Source: DASYHS01 sp035998295
GTDB taxonomy: Bacteria; Pseudomonadota; Alphaproteobacteria; Azospirillales; Azospirillaceae
Direction of reading: 5' to 3'
NCBI RefSeq assembly: GCF_035998295.1
Contig: NZ_DASYHS010000033.1
Coordinates: 1-53,487 of the forward strand
DNA length: 53,487 nucleotides
The position numbers and the translations under genes were made by a program. Below, piece after piece: positions 47,468 through 53,487 of the stretch. The first letter of the stretch is position 1; the number at the start of each line of letters is the position of its first letter. The notes under the pieces were generated by a model, which had not been told where the DNA came from, did not search any database, and saw nothing but the letters and a program-made list of their open reading frames with translations.

Positions 47468-49387
47468 TCAGTCCTCCCGCCAGGGCCGCCGCGGCCAGAG
47501 CCAGCCGACGAAGCTGAAGAAGGCCAGGAAGAAGCCGATCACGAAGAAGATCGGGCTGACCAGGATGCCGATGAACCCAGTGGAGGCGGCCACCGCCGAG
47601 ACGAAGGGCCAGATCGTCGGTCCGGGCAGGACCTGCACCGATTGCGGCTCGGCGTCGAGGATGCTGGTCACCACCATCTCCCGCCGGTCGCTGCGCAGGC
47701 CGATCACGACCTCGCGTCGGCCGGCCTCGCGCTCCTGCCACAGCGGATACCGCCCGTGGACGACCGCGACGTGGCGGTGGTTGTAGGGGGCCGGCGGGGA
47801 GCTGGTCCGCCATTCCAGGGTCGGCGCCCCCCAGGGATCGTCGCCGGCCGGGCGGCCGCGCCGCATGCTGACCCAGAAGTTGAAGGCCGTGAGCAGGAAG
47901 CCGAGCGCAAGCACGACGGAACCGGCGGTCGCCAGCAGGTTCATGCCCTCCCAGCCCAGCCCGTCGATATAGGTGTAGATGCGCCGCGGCATGCCCTCCA
48001 TGCCGAGCTGGTGCATCGGGAAGAAGGTCAGGTTGAAGCCGAGGAAGGCAAGCCAGAAGCTCCACTTTCCCAGCCGCTCGCTCATCAGCCTCCCGGTCAT
48101 CTTCGGGTACCAGTAGTACAGCCCGCCGATCAGCGGGAAGACGGCCCCGCCGATCAGCACGTAGTGGAAATGGGCGACCAGGAAGAATGTCCCGTGGACC
48201 TGCAGGTCGAACGGGATCGAGGCCACCATGACGCCGGTCAGCCCGCCGATCACGAAGATCACGAAGAAGCCCAGCACCCATAGCATCGGCGTCGCCAGCC
48301 GGATCTTCGCGCCCCACAGGCTCGCCAGCCAGCAGAACACCTGCACGCCGTTGGGGATCGCGATCATCGCGCTTGCCGCCATGAAGAAGCTGAGCCCGAG
48401 CTGCGGCAGGCCGGTCGCGAACATGTGGTGCACCCACAGCCCGAAGCTGATGAAGCCGGTCGCCACCAGCGAGACGACCAGCGCCGTGTAGCCGAAGATC
48501 GGCCGGCCGGTGAAGGTCGTGATGACGCTGGAGATCACGCCCAGGGCCGGCACCAGGATGATGTAGACCTCGGGATGGCCGAAGAACCAGAACAGGTGCT
48601 GCCACAGCAGCGGCTCGCCCCCGGCCTCGACGATGAAGAACTTCGTGTCCACCAGCCGGTCCAGGATCAGCAGCAGGCTGGCGACGATGATCGTCGGCAT
48701 CGCGAACAGGATCATGAACGCCATCACCAGGACCGACCACACGAACAGCGGCATCCGGTTCAGCGACATGCCGGGCGCGCGCAGCTTGAGGATCGTGACG
48801 ATCAGCTCGACCGCCGCGGTCAGGGCCGAGACCTCGATGAAGGTGATCATCGTCGTCCAGATGCCGACGCCGAGGCCCGGCGAGAACTCCTTGTTCGCCA
48901 GCGGCACGTAGTTGAACCAGCCGGCCGCCGGTGCCAGGCCGACGAACAGCGAGCCGAAGAAGGCGACCCCGCCGATCAGGTAGACGTAGTAGCCGAAGGC
49001 GTTCAGGCGCGGGAACGCCATGTCCCGCGAGCCGATCATCATCGGCGCCATGAAGATCGCGAACCCCTCCACCACCGGGATCGCGAACAGGAACATCATC
49101 GTCGTGCCGTGGGTGGTCACGATCTGGTTGTACAGCTCCGGCCCGAGCAGGGAGTTCTCCGGCACCGCGAGCTGCAGGCGTATCAGCAGGCCGAGCGCGC
49201 CGGCCAGCAGGAAGAACACGAAGGCGGTGACGATGAACCGGCGGCCGATGATCCGCTGGTTGACCGGCATGAACCAGCCGACCGGCCCCGACGGCGACCG
49301 CCATGTCTCCTCCAGCCGGCGGGTCTCCTCGGGGTCGTCGCGGACGGCCGGCGCCCCCGGGTCGAACGTCCTGTCCGTCAGGGTCAT
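47468..49387 (-). CDS. ctaD: Cytochrome c oxidase subunit I
   Basis: 639-residue catalytic subunit with about 14 membrane helices. Heme a and CuB ligand regions are present: THGTTMMFLFAIPV, the helix VI FGHPEVYIILVPALGVISS with the Glu of A-type proton pumps and the His-Tyr crosslink pair, HHMFATGLPQLG, and VAHFHYVLIGG. The C-terminal 140 residues hold an extra soluble stretch and two more helices (PFVSAVAASTGFIGILVSPIFFVIGFFLAFFSFVGW), longer than minimal subunit I, and may take over part of a missing subunit IV. Start overlaps the coxB stop as ATGA. Confidence 0.94.
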   Translation of the reverse strand: MTLTDRTFDPGAPAVRDDPEETRRLEETWRSPSGPVGWFMPVNQRIIGRRFIVTAFVFFLLAGALGLLIRLQLAVPENSLLGPELYNQIVTTHGTTMMFLFAIPVVEGFAIFMAPMMIGSRDMAFPRLNAFGYYVYLIGGVAFFGSLFVGLAPAAGWFNYVPLANKEFSPGLGVGIWTTMITFIEVSALTAAVELIVTILKLRAPGMSLNRMPLFVWSVLVMAFMILFAMPTIIVASLLLILDRLVDTKFFIVEAGGEPLLWQHLFWFFGHPEVYIILVPALGVISSVITTFTGRPIFGYTALVVSLVATGFISFGLWVHHMFATGLPQLGLSFFMAASAMIAIPNGVQVFCWLASLWGAKIRLATPMLWVLGFFVIFVIGGLTGVMVASIPFDLQVHGTFFLVAHFHYVLIGGAVFPLIGGLYYWYPKMTGRLMSERLGKWSFWLAFLGFNLTFFPMHQLGMEGMPRRIYTYIDGLGWEGMNLLATAGSVVLALGFLLTAFNFWVSMRRGRPAGDDPWGAPTLEWRTSSPPAPYNHRHVAVVHGRYPLWQEREAGRREVVIGLRSDRREMVVTSILDAEPQSVQVLPGPTIWPFVSAVAASTGFIGILVSPIFFVIGFFLAFFSFVGWLWPRRPWRED

Positions 49388-50430
49388 TCCAGCTGCTCCA
49401 GATAGGCCAGCAGCGCGTGCAGGTCGGGCGGGTCGAGGGCGAAGCCCGGCATCAGGTTGCCGGGCTTGATGCTCTGCGGGTCGGCGATCCAGCCGCCCAG
49501 ATGGCCGCGCGTGTTCGGGATCGTCGCCGCCGCCAGCGTGCGCCGGCCGGCGAGATGGGTGAGGTCGGGGCCTTGCCCGCCCCTGGCGGCGGTGCCGCGG
49601 ACCGTATGGCAGCGCGCGCAGGACTGCTGGAACACCTCGCGCCCGCGCCGTGCGAGCGCGCCTTCGGGCTCCGCGGCCGGACGGGCTTGGTGGGCCAGCC
49701 AGGCCTCGAACTCCGCCGGCTCCGTCGCGACGACCAGGAAGCCCATCAGCGCGTGCTGCACGCCGCACAGCTCCGCGCACTGCCCGCGATAGGTCCCGGC
49801 CTCTCCCGGGGCGAACCACAGCTCGTTCACTTGGCCGGGGATCATGTCGGTCTTCCCGTCGAGGTTCGGGACCCAGAAGCTGTGGATCACGTTGTCGGAC
49901 AGGAGCAGCAGCCGCACCATGCGGCCCACCGGCAGGTGGATCTCGTTGGCGGTGGTCGCGATCAGCCCGCCCTGCGCGTCCCGGTAGCGCACCTCCCACC
50001 ACCAGAGCTTGCCGGCCACCTCCACGGTGACGTCCGGCGGTGTTGGCCGCGCGCCGGTCTCGCGGCCGATCCACAGGCCGGACACGACGATGCCGAGGAT
50101 CGCGACCGCCGGGGCGACGATGCCGCCGGAGACCACCAGCGCCCACCGCCGGCTCTCCGGCAGGGGCCGCGCGCCTTGCGCACCGCGCCCGCGCAGGAGC
50201 CCGACTGCGAGGACCAGGACGACGACGGCCAAGACCACGGCCGACACGCCGAGGAACCACCACCACAGCTGCGCGATCAGCGCCGCGTCGGGGCTCTTCG
50301 GGTTCAGGGCGGACTGGCTGCCGTCGCTAGCACAGCCGGCCAGCAGCGCGCCGGCTGCGGCGAGCCGGGCGGCCGCTTGCGCCGTCCTGCGGCGGCCGGA
50401 CGGGCCGAACGGGCTTGGCGTGGCGGTCAT
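49384..50430 (-). CDS. coxB: Cytochrome c oxidase subunit II with fused cytochrome c domain (caa3)
   Basis: 348 residues: lipoprotein-type N-terminus ending LLAGC, two membrane helices, the CuA cupredoxin domain (about 130-240) with ligands in NVIHSFWVP and CAELCGVQHALM, then a cytochrome c domain (about 255-348) with heme site CARCH and Met ligand in LMPGFAL. This fusion defines caa3 oxidases, which take electrons through their own heme c. First gene of the oxidase operon. No heme O/A synthase is in the window. Confidence 0.93.
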   Translation of the reverse strand: MTATPSPFGPSGRRRTAQAAARLAAAGALLAGCASDGSQSALNPKSPDAALIAQLWWWFLGVSAVVLAVVVLVLAVGLLRGRGAQGARPLPESRRWALVVSGGIVAPAVAILGIVVSGLWIGRETGARPTPPDVTVEVAGKLWWWEVRYRDAQGGLIATTANEIHLPVGRMVRLLLLSDNVIHSFWVPNLDGKTDMIPGQVNELWFAPGEAGTYRGQCAELCGVQHALMGFLVVATEPAEFEAWLAHQARPAAEPEGALARRGREVFQQSCARCHTVRGTAARGGQGPDLTHLAGRRTLAAATIPNTRGHLGGWIADPQSIKPGNLMPGFALDPPDLHALLAYLEQLE

Positions 50431-50505
50431 CCCAGTGCAAACGACCGGGGGCCGCCGCGGTTCCGTGTCTCTGGTCCGAGGCTCCGGTTGCGTGCCTCGC
50501 GCCGC

Positions 50506-51204
50506 CTACATCACGGCGTATTTGGCGTAGGCGTCGGCCAGGCTCCGGCCGGCGAGGATCTCCTCGCGCACGCTGCGCTCCAGCCGGTTCTTGGCGACCG
50601 CCTTCGGGATGATCTCCCGCTCGGCCTCGTGCGGGATGACGCAGACGCCGTCGCCGTCGCCGAAGATCAGGTCGCCCGGCCTGACGCGCACCTCCCCGAT
50701 CCTGATCGAGCAGCGGTAGTCGACGACGTTGTGCCGGCGCTGCAGGCCGTAGGCGTAGGTGCCCTGGGCGAAGACCGGCAGGCCCAGCTCGAGGACGCGG
50801 CCGGCGTCGCGGATGCTGCCGTTGATGACTGCGCCGGCGGCACCCAGGGCCAGCGCCCGCATGCTCAGGAACTCGCCGAAGCGCGCGGCGTGGATCGGCC
50901 CGCCGCTCGCGATGTACACCTCGTTCGGGCGAAGCGCGTCGATCGATTCGAACAGCAGCCCGAAGGGCTTGGCATCGAACCGCACCGGGACGCCGTAGGG
51001 AACCGGCGGTTCGTCCTGCACCGGCATCGCGCGCCCGACCAGGACCAGGTCGCTGCGCACCGGGCGGATTTCGGGAGGCAGCATCGGGTGCAGGAAGCCC
51101 AGCTGCTCCATCACGTCGCTCACCGGGCAGGTCGAAAGCTCGGTCCGCATCAGCGCGAACAGCTCCTCGTCAGTGCTCCACTCCAACATGTCTCGGTTCT
51201 CCAT
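50506..51204 (-). CDS. RraA family protein (HMG/CHA aldolase-like)
   Basis: 232-residue member of the RraA-like family, most of which are divalent-metal-dependent class II pyruvate aldolases or oxaloacetate decarboxylases rather than RNase E regulators. Core motifs: CPVSDVMEQLG near residue 27, GGPIHAARFGEFLSMRALALGAAGAVINGSIRDAGRV with the Arg-Asp pair that binds pyruvate and metal, and VRPGDLIFGDGDGVCVIP. Leftward set with a ketopantoate reductase-like enzyme and a flavin monooxygenase suggests catabolism of an organic acid. Pathway not identified. Confidence 0.87.
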   Translation of the reverse strand: MENRDMLEWSTDEELFALMRTELSTCPVSDVMEQLGFLHPMLPPEIRPVRSDLVLVGRAMPVQDEPPVPYGVPVRFDAKPFGLLFESIDALRPNEVYIASGGPIHAARFGEFLSMRALALGAAGAVINGSIRDAGRVLELGLPVFAQGTYAYGLQRRHNVVDYRCSIRIGEVRVRPGDLIFGDGDGVCVIPHEAEREIIPKAVAKNRLERSVREEILAGRSLADAYAKYAVM

Positions 51205-51237
51205 GCTACGTTGTGGACCGCGGGTGCCGCGGTCGGC

Positions 51238-52173
51238 TCAAGTCACCTTGGGGGGCCCGTCGCGATACGGCAGGAGGCCGGCATAGACCGCGGACAGCGT
51301 CGGCGTTGGGATGGCGTGCCGCTCGCCGAGCCGGACGGCATGGCCGTGCAGCGTCTCGAGTTCCAGGCGCCTGCCCTGCATCAGGTCGTGATAGAGCGAG
51401 GTGTAGCTGATCGGCGCGACCGACCCGAGGAAGGCCGCGCAGCGTTCCGCCACCCCCTCGTCCAGGCCGGCCGCCTCGGCCCGCGCCAGCGCCAGCAGCT
51501 CGTCGATCTGGCGCTGCCACAGGCGGCGCAGTTCCGGCACCTCCCGAACCGCCTGCGCCGGCATCCGCGTCAGCGCGGTCGCGCCGGCGAAGGCGGTCAG
51601 GAACACGTATTTCTCCCACAGCGAGCGGCGGATGTCCGGGACGACGTCCACCCGGATGCCGGCCGCCGCCCCGGCCTCGGCGAAAGCCGGCAGGCGTCCC
51701 GGAGCCGTGCCGCCGAACTCGCCGCAGACGATGCGGGCGAGCTGCTGGTGGGCGATCACGCCGGGGGCGGCGATGTGGACGAAGGCATAGGCGATGCCGC
51801 CGACCGCACGGCCGGCACCGAGGATGCGTGCCAGCTTGTCCTCGTTGTCGACGCCGTTCTGCAGCGACAGCACGCCGGTGCCGGGGCCGAGCACCGGCCG
51901 GACCAGCTCGGCCGCATCCTCGGTGTCGAACGACTTCACGCAGAACAGGACGAGGTCGGCGGGCGGTTGCCCGTCCAGCGTCGCGACGGCCGGCGCGTCG
52001 ACGGTCCAGTCGCCGTCGACCTCCGAGCTGACGCGCAGCCCGTTCTCCCGGATCGCCCGGAGGTGTTCCCCCCGGGCGACGAAGACGACGTCGTGGCCGG
52101 CCCTGGCGAGCTTCGCGCCGAAATAGCCGCCGATGCCGCCGCTGCCCATGATGACGATCCGCATCGCATCCAT
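51238..52173 (-). CDS. Ketopantoate reductase family protein (ApbA/PanE-like)
   Basis: 311-residue reductase. Rossmann motif MRIVIMGSGGIGGYFGAKLARAGHDVVFVARGEHL; conserved SLQNGVDNEDKL near residue 103; C-terminal domain with DIRRSLWEKYVFLTAFAGATALTR and SLYHDLMQGRRLELETLHG, the latter holding the active-site lysine/serine region of PanE in altered form. Either 52173 (MDAMRIV) or 52164 can be the start; neither has a strong ribosome site. Context next to an RraA-like aldolase suggests a 2-keto/2-hydroxy acid substrate in catabolism rather than pantothenate synthesis. Confidence 0.85.
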   Translation of the reverse strand: MDAMRIVIMGSGGIGGYFGAKLARAGHDVVFVARGEHLRAIRENGLRVSSEVDGDWTVDAPAVATLDGQPPADLVLFCVKSFDTEDAAELVRPVLGPGTGVLSLQNGVDNEDKLARILGAGRAVGGIAYAFVHIAAPGVIAHQQLARIVCGEFGGTAPGRLPAFAEAGAAAGIRVDVVPDIRRSLWEKYVFLTAFAGATALTRMPAQAVREVPELRRLWQRQIDELLALARAEAAGLDEGVAERCAAFLGSVAPISYTSLYHDLMQGRRLELETLHGHAVRLGERHAIPTPTLSAVYAGLLPYRDGPPKVT

Positions 52174-52256
52174 CCGTCCAGTGAACCGAAGTCCCGGATG
52201 CTCTCACCGCGGCGAGGCGCCCGTCCACCCGGTCCCGCCGCCCCCCAGCCCCGCCC

Positions 52257-53487
52257 TCAACGGGCGGCGAAGGCCATGTCCTGCTCGGGCATCCGGGCGT
52301 GGCGGTTCTCGCGGAAGGGCAGGCCCAGATGGTCCCTGAGCGTGGCGCCGCGCAGGGCCATGTCGTGGTACCCGCGCGCCGCCAGCACCGGCAGCACGTG
52401 CTCCACGAAGTCGTCCAGGCCGGAGCCCACGACCGGAAGCCCCAGCATGAAGCCGTCGGCCGCCCCGCCCTCGACCCAGCGGATCAGCTCGTCCGCGACC
52501 TTCTCCCCGGTCCCGATCAGCCCTTCCGACGTGCCGATGTGCACGCGCCGCGTCGCGGCCTCGAGCGCGACCTCGCGCAAGGTCATGCCGCGCTCGCGGG
52601 CGAGCCGCTTGATGTTGTCGGTCGTGGACTGGAAGCCGTCCTTGCCGAGGTTGCCCAGGTCGGGGAAGGGGCCGTCGAGCGGATAGGCGCTGAAATCGTG
52701 CTGCTCGAAGAAATGGCCGAGATAGGCCAGCGCGTCGTCGATCGACATCAGGTCGCGGATCTCGATGTACTTCCTTTCCGCCTCCTGCTCGGTGGCGCCG
52801 ACGATCGGGCCGATGCCGGGGAAGATCTTGACGTCGTCCGGGCGCCGGCCATGGGCCACGGCGCTGTCCTTGACCCGGCGGTAGAAGGTGCGGCATTCCT
52901 CGAAGGTCCCGCCGTTGCTGAACACGGCGTCCGCGTGCCGGCCGGCTACGCGGATGCCCTCGTCCGAGGACCCGGCCAGGAACACCACCGGCTGGCCCTG
53001 GGCCGAGCGCGCGATGTTGAGCGGGCCCTCGACCGAGAAGAAGCGGCCCTTGTGGTCCAGCCGGTGCATCTTGGCCGGATCGAAGAAGCGCCCGGTCGCG
53101 CGGTCGCGCAGGAAGGCGTCGTCTTCCCAGCTGTCCCACAGCCCCTTGATCACCTCGAGATACTCCTCGGCGATCTCGTAGCGCAGGGTGTGGTCGGGAT
53201 GGGCCCGGCTGTAGTTCTTGCCGGCCCCTTCCAGCGCCGAGGTCACGGCGTTCCATCCGGCCCGGCCGCCGCTCAGCGCATCGACCGAGGCGAGCTGCCG
53301 GGCGGCCGTGAAGGGGTCGCTGTAGGAGGTCGACACCGTGCCCGCGAGGCCGATCTTCGAGGTCATCGTGGCCAGGGCCGACAGGAGCGCGATCGGCTCG
53401 AACCGGTTCAGGAAGTGCGGGACCGACTTCTCGTGGATGTACAGCCCGTCGGCGATGAACACGAAGTCGATGCCGGCGGCTTCGGCC
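52257..53487 (-). CDS. LLM class flavin-dependent monooxygenase (NtaA/SnaA/DszA type), partial
   Basis: C-terminal 410 residues of a bacterial luciferase-like monooxygenase; the first residues lie beyond the right edge. Signatures: IGLAGTVSTSYSDPFTAARQLASVDALSGGRAGWNAVTS, which is typical of the nitrilotriacetate/DszA branch, and PVVFLAGSSDEGIRVAGRHADAVFSNGGTFEECR. These use FMNH2 from a separate reductase to oxidise substrates with C-N or C-S bonds, such as aminopolycarboxylates, sulfones and alkanesulfonates. The next gene leftward begins 84 bases after its stop; whether they form one operon is unclear. Confidence 0.9.
   Translation of the reverse strand, partial: AEAAGIDFVFIADGLYIHEKSVPHFLNRFEPIALLSALATMTSKIGLAGTVSTSYSDPFTAARQLASVDALSGGRAGWNAVTSALEGAGKNYSRAHPDHTLRYEIAEEYLEVIKGLWDSWEDDAFLRDRATGRFFDPAKMHRLDHKGRFFSVEGPLNIARSAQGQPVVFLAGSSDEGIRVAGRHADAVFSNGGTFEECRTFYRRVKDSAVAHGRRPDDVKIFPGIGPIVGATEQEAERKYIEIRDLMSIDDALAYLGHFFEQHDFSAYPLDGPFPDLGNLGKDGFQSTTDNIKRLARERGMTLREVALEAATRRVHIGTSEGLIGTGEKVADELIRWVEGGAADGFMLGLPVVGSGLDDFVEHVLPVLAARGYHDMALRGATLRDHLGLPFRENRHARMPEQDMAFAAR

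Noticed and set aside
1..53487. Searched for CRISPR arrays, tRNA or rRNA genes, insertion sequences, integrases and phage genes
   Set aside because: No regularly spaced repeats, no transposase or integrase motifs and no recognisable RNA genes were found; the direct repeat near 35 and 41 kb has no mobile-element features.

Overview
The window is a very GC-rich (about 70% by eye), densely packed piece of bacterial chromosome. Gene content points to an aerobic heterotrophic alphaproteobacterium of the Rhodospirillales/Azospirillales kind: two TRAP transporters for organic acids or uronates, a caa3-type cytochrome c oxidase with many small c-type cytochromes, a type I secretion pair, and sugar-acid and organic-acid catabolism. 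The assignment is inferred from gene content and base composition only. No rRNA, tRNA, CRISPR array, insertion sequence or prophage was seen.

Region 1 (1-15234) is a catabolic island of unknown substrate. A leftward cyclase-SDR-enolase operon is divergent from a rightward ABC transporter operon (binding protein, second enolase-superfamily enzyme, ATPase, permease, ketopantoate reductase-like enzyme). Next come a TauD/TfdA dioxygenase, an iron alcohol dehydrogenase, a CMD protein, an NDP-forming acyl-CoA synthetase, a MaoC-type dehydratase, an IclR regulator and a class II aldolase. Both rightward promoters carry the same composite operator, GAAAC-N3-GTTTC-N7-GAAAC, just downstream of a TTGACA-type promoter, so the two operons are probably co-regulated, most simply by the local IclR protein.

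Region 2 (15262-28822) is a uronate utilisation locus. A leftward operon encodes UxaC, a DctPQM TRAP transporter, a FadR-type GntR regulator, KduI, KduD and a KdgF-like cupin. It is divergent, across a palindromic operator, from a Gfo/Idh/MocA dehydrogenase. A second leftward operon has an altronate dehydratase-type enzyme, a DeoR regulator and a second DctPQM. Together these cover most steps from free and unsaturated uronates to 2-keto-3-deoxygluconate. No classical tagaturonate/fructuronate reductase is present; the Gfo/Idh protein is a candidate. An Lrp regulator divergent from AzlCD follows (28914-30529).

Region 3 (30575-41134) holds a GMC dehydrogenase operon of gluconate/sugar dehydrogenase type (TAT-exported subunit 3, GMC flavoprotein, two diheme cytochromes, a small secreted Cys-containing protein). 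Next to it is a type I secretion cassette (HlyD-like adaptor, PrtD-like ABC exporter, CHRD-domain/RTX substrate). The cassette lies between the last cytochrome gene and a 428-bp degenerate direct repeat of part of that gene, a sign of how the segment was inserted or duplicated.

Region 4 (41278-53487) has an epoxide-hydrolase-like enzyme, a VKOR-like membrane protein, a LysR regulator divergent from a tautomerase, then a caa3 oxidase cluster (CoxB with fused cytochrome c, CoxA, CoxC, an unknown membrane protein, three small cytochromes, convergent CtaG). It ends with a leftward set of RraA-like aldolase, ketopantoate reductase-like enzyme and a flavin monooxygenase that runs off the right edge.
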